Assembly (NCBI GenBank): GCA_015065085.1
Contig: SVQW01000010.1
Span: forward strand, 1-64,000
Direction: 5' to 3'
Source: Oscillospiraceae bacterium
Lineage (GTDB): Bacteria; Bacillota; Clostridia; Oscillospirales; SIG627
Length of the DNA: 64,000 nucleotides
Part shown: positions 25,401 through 34,538 of the stretch, in pieces
Position numbering within the stretch: the first letter of the stretch is position 1
Layout: each line of letters begins with the position of its first letter
Notes under the pieces: generated by a model
What the model was told of the DNA's origin: nothing
The model's database searches: none
The model's input: the letters and a program-made list of their open reading frames with translations, nothing else
Made by a program: the position numbers and the translations under genes

Positions 25401-28051
25401 TCAAAGATGGTATTCTGACCCTTTAAAATATATGCATCGATATTTTCCTGGGTATTAAAACGGTAAACAATAGGCTCATACTTCACTTCCGACCAAACAG
25501 CATAAAGTGTGCCATGTGCCTCGTATGAAACGCCCTGCCCCGGCTCGTATTCAACTGCGCGGTCAGATGCCGAAGCCCATCCCATAAATCTGTATCCATC
25601 TCTAACGGGAACGGTAGCGGAAAGCTTTATTGTCTCGCCCACAAAAGCACTCTGAGATTCAGGTGCTCCCTCGCCGCCGTTGGCATCATAAGAAACAGTG
25701 TATCTTTCATCGGCAAGTTCACTTGCGAACTGTGCTTCATCAGCAAAGAATGCAATGTAATCAATGTACATCACATCATCAAGCTTAGGATTAATATTGA
25801 AGAAATCATAACGCAGACCTGTTATGATATCCTTACCCTCGGTAAGACCAGTCAGTTCTCCACCACGTACCATCCAGGTATCATAGTAATTCGAGAAAAG
25901 TGTGCCGCTTAGATTTTTATAAGAACCGTCCACCGCGGGCGAGCCGTCGTACATGTAGAAGATATAAGAACCGGAATTATCATTCTTATTCATTGGCTTA
26001 AATCTTACAGCAGCATATTTATAATCCTCAATAGGAACATAGAGTCCTTCAAGCTTCACACCGCAATCCGCCGCCTGAGCGGTAAGCTTAAGATAGGTAC
26101 CGCCGTCTTCCTCGGCAAGCTCATATTTTTCACTGTTAATCGACTTACCCATTGCCCCGCCGTATGTTACGTAATCGTCAACAGCATCCTGAGTATTGAA
26201 GTAGTAGTAAATGGGTTCAACCTTATCAGAAACCGTTATCTCACAGATATCGGAAACTTCCGTACCACCAATAGTTGCGGTTATGTTTGCTTTTCCGGGC
26301 GCCACTGCAAGAACAGTTCCGTTATTAACAATAACTGCTTCCTGATTGTCGGACTCCCAGACGATATCGTACGCTCCGTCAAACACAACGGATGCCGAAA
26401 GAGCAACACTGTCTCCCGTCACAAGAGAAAGTGCCGGGTAATTAACCGTAACGGAATCGGGGGCTTTTTCCCACACTGCATAAAGTGTGATAAATTTAGA
26501 ATCTGAATAAACATCACCGATTTTGTAAACGACCTCGCCGTCCCTTTCAGTGGACCAGCCCTTGAAGTCGTAGCCGGCGCGTTTCATAAATGCACCTGCA
26601 ATAACGGTATTTTCACCGCTGAAAACAGCTGTGCCGGTGGGGATACCGCTATCTGCACCATTTCCGTCATAGGTAACAGTATACATAACGTCACCGACAT
26701 ACTCGTTGTACTGCTGTTCATCAGTAAAGAAGGCAATGTACTCTATGTACATCGTCTGACCCTCGACAAGATTGGAATTGTAGTAATCAAAACGGCATGC
26801 AGAGTATACTGATGCATCTTCGTCATCTATATTCAGCTCACCACCCATGATAAACCACTTATCCTGAACATTGTGAATTGTGGGAATACTGTTGTAATAA
26901 GCGTCTGTACAGGTGTACTGCGGAAAGTCTTGATTCCTGTCAAACATGTGGAACAAAAGTGAGTGAACCGACTCAGTGGTGGGCATTACCTTAATTGCAA
27001 AATACTTATACTCGGGAATATAAATATCAAGGTTCTTGAAATACAAACCGGGATCAAGTGCGGATGCGGTATTACGATTGGAAGTCACTTTCAGGGCATC
27101 GGCTCCACCAACCTGTGAAAGTTCATAAACCGAATGCCTGGATCCACCCACATATTTATCAATGCCTTCCTGGGTATTTACGTAATATACCACAGGCTCA
27201 AAGTTGTCAACTACTTTCACTTCGCATGCGTTGGAAATTCCGTTTTCATCGGTAACGGTTATAACAGCTTCGCCTGCGGCAACTGCGTTAACAACACCGT
27301 CGGTAACCGTAGCAACATCTTCATCAGAAGAATCCCATGTCAGAGACGCTCCTTCTGCCGAAGCCACCGTAAGAGTTTCGCTCTTTCCTGCTTCAAGTCT
27401 GAGAACTGTCTTGTTTATATCAAGCTTTTTGCCGTACACAAATTCTTCGCACTGTTCAAGATCGGTGAAGAAAGCTATGTATTCAACATACATAACATCT
27501 CCATCATTAGGGCATGCGTTATAAAAATCAAAGCGGCAGCCCGTGTATGAAGACGCGGATGAAGAAATGTTTTTCAGAGGTCTTATGAGAGGAATCCAAG
27601 TTTGATTATCTGCAGCTTCCCAACCAAAACTCTGACTATAAGCACTGCTTACACCATACTTATTTTCATTATCAAAAATATGGAGCAATGCCGCCTCATC
27701 AACATCATCATCCATAGGCTTTACCATAAGTGCAAAATACTTATAGTCTTCAAGAGGTACGTCAAAATTCAAAAAGTATACGCTGGGATCGGGAAGTATT
27801 TCACCGCTTCGCATAGCGGTAAGCTTCAATACATCTTTACCGTCCTGGTAGCCGAGCTCATAATTTGACCACCATCCGGAGGTGACATGATTCTCTATCG
27901 CATCAACCGAATCAAAGCGGTAAACGATAGGTTCAGGTGTTGTTTCCTGCATGTCGGAAATATCTTCCGTCGCAAAAATGAACAGTTGAGCATCAAGGCT
28001 CAACAGCATTGCTACTGTGAGAAGCAATGCAAGAATTTTCTTCAGTTTCAT
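22487..28051 (-). CDS. Giant secreted protein: seven-copy module, Ig-like, InlB-type, cohesin and dockerin domains
   Basis: A 1854-residue exported protein. The frame opens at 28219, but the ATG at 28051 follows AAAGGG by eight bases and begins a signal peptide (1-27). Seven related modules of about 170-185 residues lie at 39-207, 284-454, 611-780, 857-1040, 1042-1218, 1220-1390 and 1391-1565; each opens like EPIVYRFDSQEEID and closes like GDVMYVEYIAFFTDEEQ. Between them are Big2-type Ig domains (209-283, 530-610) and InlB/Flg_new repeats (456-529, 783-855, 1566-1640). A cohesin-like domain (1645-1790) and a dockerin (1796-1854; calcium loops DVNGDGTVNAID and DINGNGRPDLID) end the chain. No catalytic domain is recognised. 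The repeat may be a beta-sandwich carbohydrate-binding module; that is inference. Confidence 0.8.
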   Translation of the reverse strand: MKLKKILALLLTVAMLLSLDAQLFIFATEDISDMQETTPEPIVYRFDSVDAIENHVTSGWWSNYELGYQDGKDVLKLTAMRSGEILPDPSVYFLNFDVPLEDYKYFALMVKPMDDDVDEAALLHIFDNENKYGVSSAYSQSFGWEAADNQTWIPLIRPLKNISSSASSYTGCRFDFYNACPNDGDVMYVEYIAFFTDLEQCEEFVYGKKLDINKTVLRLEAGKSETLTVASAEGASLTWDSSDEDVATVTDGVVNAVAAGEAVITVTDENGISNACEVKVVDNFEPVVYYVNTQEGIDKYVGGSRHSVYELSQVGGADALKVTSNRNTASALDPGLYFKNLDIYIPEYKYFAIKVMPTTESVHSLLFHMFDRNQDFPQYTCTDAYYNSIPTIHNVQDKWFIMGGELNIDDEDASVYSACRFDYYNSNLVEGQTMYIEYIAFFTDEQQYNEYVGDVMYTVTYDGNGADSGIPTGTAVFSGENTVIAGAFMKRAGYDFKGWSTERDGEVVYKIGDVYSDSKFITLYAVWEKAPDSVTVNYPALSLVTGDSVALSASVVFDGAYDIVWESDNQEAVIVNNGTVLAVAPGKANITATIGGTEVSDICEITVSDKVEPIYYYFNTQDAVDDYVTYGGAMGKSINSEKYELAEEDGGTYLKLTAQAADCGVKLEGLYVPIEDYKYAAVRFKPMNKNDNSGSYIFYMYDGSPAVDGSYKNLSGTLFSNYYDTWMVRGGELTGLTEGKDIITGLRYDFFNINPKLDDVMYIDYIAFFADEAQFASELADERYTVSYDANGGEGAPESQSAFVGETIKLSATVPVRDGYRFMGWASASDRAVEYEPGQGVSYEAHGTLYAVWSEVKYEPIVYRFNTQENIDAYILKGQNTIFELVTTEDGKTVTQLTATGIDPAAWIGNLNVPMAKYKYIVTRFKPMADKNQTLAIFFADSNRIPGSGLSTHLHYWQDLQYWNAVNAKRWIITKALINPKASTGSSTYEETCMMPEYLTDIRYDYYNANERVEAGDICYLDYIAFFTDEKQMDDFLRADYSEPIVYRFDSQEEINTHVRSIPGNTTSELAEIDGQNVLKLTSQVADTNVYFDHFDIPLSKYSHVAIKVKPMKEKKETSSMFHLFDGESWATPDYWQYAGTWSQANAGEWLVLNNKLGLKIDRDEYSDDLAALPEGAYSYTGFRFDPYVNADHGDVMYVEYVAFFTDKEQMDQFLATEYKEPVIYRFDTQENIDRYVAGGFGASFGLATTDDGTDALKMTAVNADCGITFNKFNIPMEDYRYVLAKMKPHSGDADSAMMFHLFDGVEAASSSTPYQTIGNWNEESDGKWLMLNASLENISSTALNYTGTRFDFFASNDPNKTQPGDTAYLEYIAFFTDEAQRDAFLANDNGDPIIYHFDSQEMIDHYVGDVYFGSEDIERYADYEIVTIDGKNVMKLTANHHDPSVYITDMYIPLDKYTHMAFGIKPTNELINDLFLHNLTDFDTDVDGDYWFKVCNLDPEDANEWITVSAEITGTKPGAEIYKGFRFDFYNNMENTKSGDVMYLDYIAFFTSQEQLDSFLNSQTMYTVTYDANGGMGAPVEQTKFENTPLVLANTIPEMYDYIFKGWATSYDAVEAEYAPGDEYDENASVTLYAVWEKEVAKGGMPQITISSVEGIRDKNVEVNVNLKNNPGIAAMNLKLFYDSRLELMEINDNADTFADLTFTDQGEWHKNQHKKYGNGIGLLWDGASNDYSEGILLTLKFKVKPEANKGDYSIMLTTMENGVVGYNDSGAIVSIPVAVTSGVISVKDKKQESVELGDVNGDGTVNAIDLGLLRQVLVNPDKEYNLSGADINGNGRPDLIDVMQLRNILLNS
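23357..27937 (-). repeat. Seven coding repeats of about 0.51-0.55 kb
   Basis: The modules lie at 27431-27937, 26690-27202, 25712-26221, 24932-25483, 24398-24928, 23882-24394 and 23357-23881. The first three are separated by other domains; the last four are back to back. They are clearly related in protein sequence but diverged, so the duplication is old. Confidence 0.8.
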
Positions 28052-28210
28052 TTTAAAAACCCTTTCTTTTGTAATTTTTAATTCACTCGGGTATAGGCTC
28101 GTCCGTTGTATAACCAGCTCCTTTCGGAAATACGACACAATTTCTTTAAACAAATACATATTCACATAATTGATATTGTATGATACTATACGCATTTGCT
28201 TCTTCGCATA

Positions 28211-28239
28211 TTTTAACATATAATTAAATATTTGTCAAT
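28211..28239 (-). promoter_or_regulatory. Promoter for the cohesin/dockerin operon
   Basis: TTGACA (28234-28239), 17 bases, TAAAAT (28211-28216) on the minus strand. It implies a leader of about 150 bases, which contains a second AAAGGAG with no start codon at the right distance. Confidence 0.78.
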
Positions 28240-28448
28240 ACTTTTACACAGATGTTCAGGCATATAACTAACAATTTCTGCACAAGATTTTTTATGCTAA
28301 TCAAGACCAATAAAAAGTAATTTTTCATTGGTATATTCTGCATATCAATATGTGAGATGAGCCACGCATAAATCTTTAAGCACCCGGTTTGTACAAACCT
28401 TTACATTTTTACATGCCTTCCGATTACATAATTGTCATTATGTTTGTA
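28240..28448. other. Intergenic region between divergent promoters
   Basis: AT-rich, with no gene. It holds a perfect 14-base palindrome, GGTTTGTACAAACC, at 28386-28399, 50 bases before the plus-strand -35 box, which could be an operator. I see nothing else. Confidence 0.6.
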
Positions 28449-28477
28449 TTGACAAATTAAAATTAACGTGATATAAT
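28449..28477 (+). promoter_or_regulatory. Promoter for the nucleotide-sugar dehydratase operon
   Basis: Perfect consensus TTGACA (28449-28454), 17 bases, TATAAT (28472-28477). Confidence 0.9.
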
Positions 28478-28511
28478 TATATGAATATTTTTATAAAATC
28501 GAGGTATTCAA

Positions 28512-30428
28512 ATGTCATTAAAAATTACCAAGATTCCACTAATTCTGAAAAAGATAGCTTTTCTTACAGCAGATGCGCTGTCGGTCGTTATATCTATTTT
28601 TCTCAGTATATATGTATATAACGATTTTTCACTCGGCACACTTTCTGCCGCAGACTTTAATAATCTTATTTTAACTGTCCTTTTCTTAATTCCGATAACC
28701 ATGCTCATGTGTTATTTTTCAAGGCTGTACAACAGCGTATGGACATTTGCGGGAATTTTTGAATTGTTCGGTGCGGTAATTGCATCTGTTTTTTCTACAA
28801 TCGGATTTGTTGTTTTATCACAGCTCATAATAATGTTAAACAGTGCGCATCATAAAAGCGTTATTTATGTTGCATCATACATTCTGTATTTCTTTTTCTT
28901 CACGGTTTTACTTGTTTTTTCAAGGTTTTCATACCGTTTCCTCAGGGTATTTTCCAACAAAAAAGCAAATATGGATTTGAAAGATTCTATAAATGTAATG
29001 CTTATCGGTGCAGGTGCCGCAGGACTTTCTATTCTGAGGGATATAAGCAACTCGGGTGAAAACAGTTTTAAAATCTGCTGTATAATTGATGACAATGAAG
29101 CAAAATGGGGAAAATACCTTTACGGCAGTAAAATTGTAGGCGGCAGAAACAGTATAAAGGAATATGCAGAAAAATTTAAAATTGATGAAATATTTATCGC
29201 CATTCCCTCTGCTTCGCCGGAAGAGATTTCAAAAATTGTAGATATTTGTCACAATACAAAGTGCAAGCTCAAAACTCTTCCCGGAATTCATCAGCTCCTC
29301 GACGGAACAGTAAGCGTTCAAAAAATGCGTGAAGTAAGCATAGAGGATCTTCTCGGACGTACACCGGTAAAAGCAAATCTGGAATCCATTATGTCTTATG
29401 TCAGCGGCAAGGTAGTTATGGTCACAGGTGGCGGCGGTTCCATAGGAAGCGAGCTTTGCAGACAGATTGCAAATTATTCACCGAAAAAGCTCATTATAGT
29501 TGATATTTACGAAAACAATGCTTACGATATACAGCAAGAGCTAATAACAACTTATCCCACGCTTGATTTTGAAGTTCTTATTGCTTCGGTGCGTAACACC
29601 GAAAGAATGCGTTCTATTTTCAAAAAGTACCGTCCTCAGATAGTTTATCATGCGGCAGCGCACAAGCATGTTCCGCTTATGGAGCACAGCCCCAACGAAG
29701 CTGTTAAAAACAATGTTTTCGGCACTTTACGTACCGTAAGAGCTGCTGACGAGTTTGGCACAGAGCGCTTTGTTCTCATTTCCACCGACAAAGCGGTGAA
29801 TCCAACTAATGTTATGGGTGCCACCAAGCGTATATGCGAAATGATTATCCAGACCTACAATAACCGTTCCAAAACGGAATTTGTGGCAGTACGTTTCGGA
29901 AATGTTTTGGGAAGCAACGGAAGCGTTATCCCTCTTTTCAAAAAGCAGATAGCCCAAGGCGGTCCGGTGAAAGTGACCCATCCGGATATCATACGCTACT
30001 TCATGACCATTCCCGAAGCTGTTTCTCTTGTCTTACAGGCGGGCGCTAACGCCAAGGGAGGAGAAATATTCGTTTTGGATATGGGCAAACCCGTAAAAAT
30101 CCTTGACCTTGCCACAAATCTTATACGTCTTTCGGGCTATACACCCGGCAAGGATATAAAGATAGAATTTACCGGGCTGAGACCGGGCGAAAAGCTTTAC
30201 GAGGAGCTTCTCATGAACGAGGAAGGTCTGAAAAGCACCGAAAACGAGCTTATACATATCGGGAAACCAATTGAATTTGACGAGAAAATATTTTTGGATA
30301 AGCTGGAGATGCTGTACAGTGCCGCATATGATGAAACGGACGACATCAAACCTCTTATACGCAGTATTGTCGATACGTATCATGATCCCGATGAAATAAA
30401 CAAAAAAGTTGCTGCGAGCGCTGAATAA
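28512..30428 (+). CDS. Membrane nucleoside-diphosphate-sugar 4,6-dehydratase (CapD/PglF-like)
   Basis: A 638-residue polysaccharide biosynthesis protein. Four membrane helices (about 15-150) precede a CoA-binding-like Rossmann segment (MLIGAGAAGLSILRD) and a C-terminal extended SDR domain with GGGGSIGSELCRQI. Family members convert UDP-GlcNAc to the 4-keto-6-deoxy sugar, the first step to bacillosamine-type and other deoxyamino sugars of capsule or glycoprotein glycans. In this group the usual SDR Tyr is replaced by Met or other residues; STDKAVNPTNVMGATKR fits that. GAGGT precedes the ATG. A lipoprotein gene follows by ten bases. Confidence 0.88.
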   Translation: MSLKITKIPLILKKIAFLTADALSVVISIFLSIYVYNDFSLGTLSAADFNNLILTVLFLIPITMLMCYFSRLYNSVWTFAGIFELFGAVIASVFSTIGFVVLSQLIIMLNSAHHKSVIYVASYILYFFFFTVLLVFSRFSYRFLRVFSNKKANMDLKDSINVMLIGAGAAGLSILRDISNSGENSFKICCIIDDNEAKWGKYLYGSKIVGGRNSIKEYAEKFKIDEIFIAIPSASPEEISKIVDICHNTKCKLKTLPGIHQLLDGTVSVQKMREVSIEDLLGRTPVKANLESIMSYVSGKVVMVTGGGGSIGSELCRQIANYSPKKLIIVDIYENNAYDIQQELITTYPTLDFEVLIASVRNTERMRSIFKKYRPQIVYHAAAHKHVPLMEHSPNEAVKNNVFGTLRTVRAADEFGTERFVLISTDKAVNPTNVMGATKRICEMIIQTYNNRSKTEFVAVRFGNVLGSNGSVIPLFKKQIAQGGPVKVTHPDIIRYFMTIPEAVSLVLQAGANAKGGEIFVLDMGKPVKILDLATNLIRLSGYTPGKDIKIEFTGLRPGEKLYEELLMNEEGLKSTENELIHIGKPIEFDEKIFLDKLEMLYSAAYDETDDIKPLIRSIVDTYHDPDEINKKVAASAE

Positions 30429-30438
30429 GGTGATTTTT

Positions 30439-31101
30439 ATGAAAAAAATTGTTTTTGTATTATTGATTCTTTTGTTTGTTACACTTTTATTTTCCTGTAA
30501 TAATGTTTCCACGGATCAGAATGAACAAATTGCAAGTTCTGACCAAAGCGAACCGGAAGAAACAATGCTTGAATCAAAATTTGCCGATTATCTGGCAACT
30601 GTTGTTCCTGCCAAAACAGTAAGTGAAGCGACATATTACATGGAAAAGGCTATAACCGTAAACGGTGTTACAACCTCTGTCATCACCGCCGTAAAAAACG
30701 GGAAGCTGCTTACCATCAGCGATACAGCGGGTGTCAAAACCGTTTCAATAGTTGCCCGCGACACTCTTACATCGGTTGACGTAGTAAACAAAACATACAC
30801 CGTGGCTTCTATCGACTCTGCCACCTATGAGGAACTTACAAAAAATGTTGAGTGTATGAAAAAGTATGCATCGATTGAATTCACCCCTTCTGCATACACT
30901 GTCGTGGACAAAGACCAGTATGCGGAAATAGCTGTTTTTGATGAAGTGCCTCATATATACATTTTCAATGATGAATTTGTTCCGAAGTATATTGTTTATG
31001 CACAGGCTGACGGCGCATTGGTCACTGAGGAATTCATCACATTCAAAGCGGAGTTTGATGACAACATTTTTGTACTTCCTTCTGATTATACTCAGCTGTA
31101 A
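30439..31101 (+). CDS. Putative lipoprotein of unknown function
   Basis: A 220-residue protein. The frame opens at 30409, inside the previous gene, but the ATG at 30439 has AAGGTGA just upstream and starts a typical lipoprotein signal (charged KK, hydrophobic core, LFSC with Cys at about 20). An acidic Ser/Glu-rich linker is followed by a beta-rich domain. I recognise no family. It is cotranscribed with the sugar dehydratase, so an envelope role is likely. Confidence 0.7.
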   Translation: MKKIVFVLLILLFVTLLFSCNNVSTDQNEQIASSDQSEPEETMLESKFADYLATVVPAKTVSEATYYMEKAITVNGVTTSVITAVKNGKLLTISDTAGVKTVSIVARDTLTSVDVVNKTYTVASIDSATYEELTKNVECMKKYASIEFTPSAYTVVDKDQYAEIAVFDEVPHIYIFNDEFVPKYIVYAQADGALVTEEFITFKAEFDDNIFVLPSDYTQL

Positions 31102-31130
31102 ATCAAGTATACGTAAATAATTATTTATTT

Positions 31131-31162
31131 AAAAGCCCCAAGGTTTTCTTTGGGGCTCTTAT
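31131..31162 (+). terminator. Terminator after the lipoprotein gene
   Basis: 8-bp stem AGCCCCAA / TTGGGGCT with an eight-base loop, followed by CTTATT. Confidence 0.75.
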
Positions 31163-31202
31163 TACGATACGATGGGTAGTAAACTTATTTTTGGGGTAAC
31201 AT

Positions 31203-32066
31203 ATGAACAACAAATATTATGCCTGGAGAAATATACCCGAACGAGATGAGTATGCATCGGACAATGCAATACTCATGATAAATGCTTCCGGATACGCCCA
31301 ATACGAAACCACCTTCAGCATGGAGCGAACCCGCACCGATTACTATATAATGTATCTGACCGAGGGTGAATTCTGTGTTGAATTCAATGGTGAAATGATA
31401 AGCGCAGGTGCAGGAGATCTGGTTTTTTTCCGACCTGATGAAAAGCAAAAATACTATAAAACGAACACAGAACGCTTCAAATATTACTGGATTCATTTTA
31501 CAGGTTATGCCGCGGATGATATGCTTAAAATATGCCAATTTGAAAAGAGCGGAGTTTACCGCATAGGTTTGAGCGACAATATCATTCAACACTTCAAAAA
31601 GCACTTTTCAGAGTTTTATGCCAAGCCGATCGAGGGCACATACATGGAAATTTCAGCCGCAGCAAACGTCATGGAGCTTTTTTCTCTCATGAGAAAAACG
31701 CTGGAAAACAACTCTGTAAAGCCAGGGAGCGCAGAACAAAAAATATATTCGTCCGCGCGGTATATAAATGAGAATTACACCTCTCCCCTTTGCGTTGAAG
31801 AACTGGCACGCCGCGAGGGGCTTTGCAGTGGTTATTACAGCAAAATGTTTACAAGATACTTCGGAGTTTCTCCCCAGAATTACATAATACGCATACGGAT
31901 TCAGAATGCTTGCATGATGCTGCAGCAAAGTGACATGAGCATAACCGAGATTGCGCAATCAGTCGGATACGAGGATTCATTGTATTTCAGCCGTATTTTC
32001 CGAAAAAATCTCGGAATGTCTCCCATGAACTACCGTATGCTGTACAGGAGGAACAGCAATGAATAA
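31203..32066 (+). CDS. AraC family transcriptional regulator
   Basis: A 287-residue regulator with an N-terminal cupin-like sensor (about 15-150) and a C-terminal AraC double helix-turn-helix (about 185-283). The C-terminal signature is clear: ARREGLCSGYYSKMFTRYFG, then SVGYEDSLYFSRIFRKNLGMSP. Such proteins commonly sense sugars and activate nearby promoters. Its stop overlaps the start of the DMT exporter gene by eight bases, so the exporter is the probable partner or target. A GGGGTAAC sequence lies before the ATG; the ribosome site is weak. Confidence 0.87.
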   Translation: MNNKYYAWRNIPERDEYASDNAILMINASGYAQYETTFSMERTRTDYYIMYLTEGEFCVEFNGEMISAGAGDLVFFRPDEKQKYYKTNTERFKYYWIHFTGYAADDMLKICQFEKSGVYRIGLSDNIIQHFKKHFSEFYAKPIEGTYMEISAAANVMELFSLMRKTLENNSVKPGSAEQKIYSSARYINENYTSPLCVEELARREGLCSGYYSKMFTRYFGVSPQNYIIRIRIQNACMMLQQSDMSITEIAQSVGYEDSLYFSRIFRKNLGMSPMNYRMLYRRNSNE

Positions 32067-32946
32067 ACTAGCCGCTTTAAGCGCTTTTCTTGTTCTCATG
32101 GAGTGTTTGTTCTGGGGGCTTGGAAATGTACTGATCAACGTAACTCTGCAAACCATGCCTACCATTTTATGCTTGGGTATTCGCTCCGCGATAGCCACCT
32201 TTTTGTTTTTCTGTGTTTTCAGGACACGTATCAAACAAACCGTCAAAAAATCACACATTCTGCCCTGTATTGCAATCGGAGCGGTTTCCACCGCGTCATT
32301 TCTGACAGCGATGCTGGCGCTTAAATATTCCACTGCGACAACGGCGGGATTTCTTATTTCTCTTTCGGTAGTGTTCACACCGTTTTTCGCATTTTTTATA
32401 CTGCGTACCAAAATCGATGTTATAATACTTATCCCCATAGCCGTAATAATAATCGGACTGTACTATCTGTGTGGCGGAAATATCGATTTCACTTTCGGCT
32501 TTGGTGAAACGATCGGTGTTATATGCTCTGCATTTTACGGATTGCTTCTCACTCTTTCAAAAAAATATCTTGAAGGTATAGATACCACCGTAGTTTCTGT
32601 TTTCCAAACGGGTTTTGCCGCAGTTTCATGTCTTATTCTCGGCTTTCTGCTTGAGGACTACACACTGTTGATGAACCTGCCTGTTTTTAACTGGCTGTCT
32701 GTTATTTTCCTTGCTGTATTTGCAAGCTTTGCGGCATTTCTGTTTCAGAATTTTGCACTGAAAAACCTTTCGTCCGTGTATGTTTCCATGCTTTTTTGCA
32801 CTGAAAGCGTATTCAGTGCGTTATTCGCTTTTATCATAATCGGAGAAAGGCTGACTATTGCCGAAGCAATAGGTGCATTTACGGTATTGCTGGGTATAAT
32901 CACAGCCTCAGTAATGAGCGAAAGAAAAAAGGAATTTAAGCAATAA
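32059..32946 (+). CDS. DMT family (EamA) transporter
   Basis: A 295-residue inner-membrane protein with ten predicted helices arranged as two EamA halves, typical of drug/metabolite exporters. The start lies within the last codons of the AraC gene, with AGGAGG just upstream, giving strong coupling. The short charged C-terminal tail (SERKKEFKQ) would be cytoplasmic. Substrate unknown; amino acids, nucleosides or small metabolites are usual. Confidence 0.83.
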   Translation: MNKLAALSAFLVLMECLFWGLGNVLINVTLQTMPTILCLGIRSAIATFLFFCVFRTRIKQTVKKSHILPCIAIGAVSTASFLTAMLALKYSTATTAGFLISLSVVFTPFFAFFILRTKIDVIILIPIAVIIIGLYYLCGGNIDFTFGFGETIGVICSAFYGLLLTLSKKYLEGIDTTVVSVFQTGFAAVSCLILGFLLEDYTLLMNLPVFNWLSVIFLAVFASFAAFLFQNFALKNLSSVYVSMLFCTESVFSALFAFIIIGERLTIAEAIGAFTVLLGIITASVMSERKKEFKQ

Positions 32947-32987
32947 TCTTGTATATTTAAGTTGTATATTCAAGACGGTAAAAAGTC

Positions 32988-33016
32988 TTGACAAAACCTG
33001 TTATTTATGGTATAAT
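32988..33016 (+). promoter_or_regulatory. Promoter for proS
   Basis: Perfect consensus TTGACA (32988-32993), 17 bases, TATAAT (33011-33016). The leader is too short for a T-box. Confidence 0.9.
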
Positions 33017-33066
33017 TTTGGCGTATATTCAAATATAACGATATTACTTTTCAGGAAGGTGCAAAA

Positions 33067-34506
33067 ATGGCTAAAGACGAAAAAAGACTCGTCGAAGATA
33101 TAACTCCCATGGAGGAAGATTTTGCTTCGTGGTATACAGACGTAGTTAAGAAAACAGATTTAATAGATTATTCCAGTGTTAAGGGTTGTATGATTATTCG
33201 CCCTTACGGTTATGCGATTTGGGAAAACATTCAGAAGACTCTTGACGGTATGTTCAAGGCAACAGGACATCAGAATGTTATGATGCCTATGTTTATACCG
33301 GAATCTCTTCTCAACAAGGAAAAGGATCATGTTGCGGGCTTTGCTCCCGAGGTTGCATGGGTCACTCATGGCGGCAGCGAGAAGCTTGCCGAGCGTCTGT
33401 GCGTGCGTCCCACCTCAGAAACCTTATTCTGTGAGCACTACGCAAATATAATCCGCTCATACCGTGATCTTCCCAAGCTCTACAACCAGTGGTGTTCGGT
33501 TGTACGCTGGGAAAAAACCACACGTCCCTTCTTACGAAGCCGCGAATTTTTATGGCAGGAAGGTCATACTATGCATGCCACTGCCGAAGAAGCAATGGAA
33601 GAGACACTTCGTATGCTTAACGTTTACGCAGAATTCTGCGAAAAATATCTTGCAATACCTGTTGTAAAGGGCAGAAAGACCGATAAAGAAAAATTTGCCG
33701 GCGCGGAAGCCACCTTTACCATAGAAGCACTTATGCATGACGGTAAGGCACTTCAGGCCGGTACGAGCCACAATTTTGGCGACGGATTTGCAAAGGCATT
33801 CGATATTACTTATCTGGATAAAGATAACAAACTCAAATACTGCCACCAGACTTCATGGGGAGTTTCTACACGTATGATTGGCGGTATAATAATGACTCAC
33901 GGTGATAACAGCGGTCTTGTTCTCCCACCTGCCATCGCTCCCACTCAGGTAATGGTAATACCCATAGCTCAACACAAAGAAGGCGTTATCGACAAAGCAA
34001 CCGAAATATACGAAAGACTGAAAAAGATTGTAATATGCGATATAGATATAACCGATCAAAGTCCCGGCTGGAAATTCGCCGAGTACGAAATGCGCGGTGT
34101 TCCGCTTCGTCTTGAAATCGGTCCACGTGATATTGAAAATAACGCTTGTGTTTTGGCACGCCGTGACAACGGTGAAAAATCTACCGTAAGTCTGGATGAA
34201 CTGGAAACCATAATTCCTCAGATGCTTGAAAATATTACCAAATCCATGTACGAAAAAGCACTTGCACGCCGTGAAAAGATGACTTATGATGCCCAAACCA
34301 TGGATGAGCTTAAAGAAGTTGCCGCAACAAAGCCCGGATTTATACGCGCTATGTGGTGCGGTGATGAAGCATGCGAGCTTAAGCTTAAGGAAGATTGTGA
34401 CGTTTCTTCCAGATGCATGCCGCTTGACCAACAGGGTCACGAAGGTAAGTGCGTTTGTTGCGGTAAACCTGCTACAAAGCTTGTTTATTGGGGCAAAGCT
34501 TATTAA
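33067..34506 (+). CDS. proS: Proline--tRNA ligase, archaeal/eukaryal type
   Basis: A 479-residue class II synthetase that charges tRNA-Pro. It is of the type without the editing insertion domain. [13 protein letters not shown] and [22 protein letters not shown] are the class II motif regions. Two Cys pairs near the end (about 440-475, with CVCCGKP) suit the zinc-binding C-terminal domain, and the protein ends in Tyr, as archaeal-type ProRS proteins do. AGGAAGGTG precedes the ATG. Many Firmicutes carry this form in place of the bacterial one. Confidence 0.95.
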   Translation: MAKDEKRLVEDITPMEEDFASWYTDVVKKTDLIDYSSVKGCMIIRPYGYAIWENIQKTLDGMFKATGHQNVMMPMFIPESLLNKEKDHVAGFAPEVAWVTHGGSEKLAERLCVRPTSETLFCEHYANIIRSYRDLPKLYNQWCSVVRWEKTTRPFLRSREFLWQEGHTMHATAEEAMEETLRMLNVYAEFCEKYLAIPVVKGRKTDKEKFAGAEATFTIEALMHDGKALQAGTSHNFGDGFAKAFDITYLDKDNKLKYCHQTSWGVSTRMIGGIIMTHGDNSGLVLPPAIAPTQVMVIPIAQHKEGVIDKATEIYERLKKIVICDIDITDQSPGWKFAEYEMRGVPLRLEIGPRDIENNACVLARRDNGEKSTVSLDELETIIPQMLENITKSMYEKALARREKMTYDAQTMDELKEVAATKPGFIRAMWCGDEACELKLKEDCDVSSRCMPLDQQGHEGKCVCCGKPATKLVYWGKAY

Positions 34507-34538
34507 TAGCCATTAATTCGATTTGTGAGGTGAAGCTG

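Noticed and set aside
23357-27937. CRISPR array or other DNA repeat
   Set aside because: The repeats are long, in frame and diverged at DNA level; they are protein modules.
21125-28051. Classical cellulosome scaffoldin operon
   Set aside because: No cellulase or other dockerin-bearing enzyme gene is adjacent and the large protein has no catalytic or CBM3 domain that I recognise.
28052-28205. Riboswitch in the long leader of the cohesin-dockerin operon
   Set aside because: The leader is long enough but shows no cyclic-di-GMP or other known aptamer core and no terminator hairpin.
32947-33066. T-box leader before proS
   Set aside because: The promoter leaves only about 45 bases of leader and no T-box sequence or specifier stem is present.
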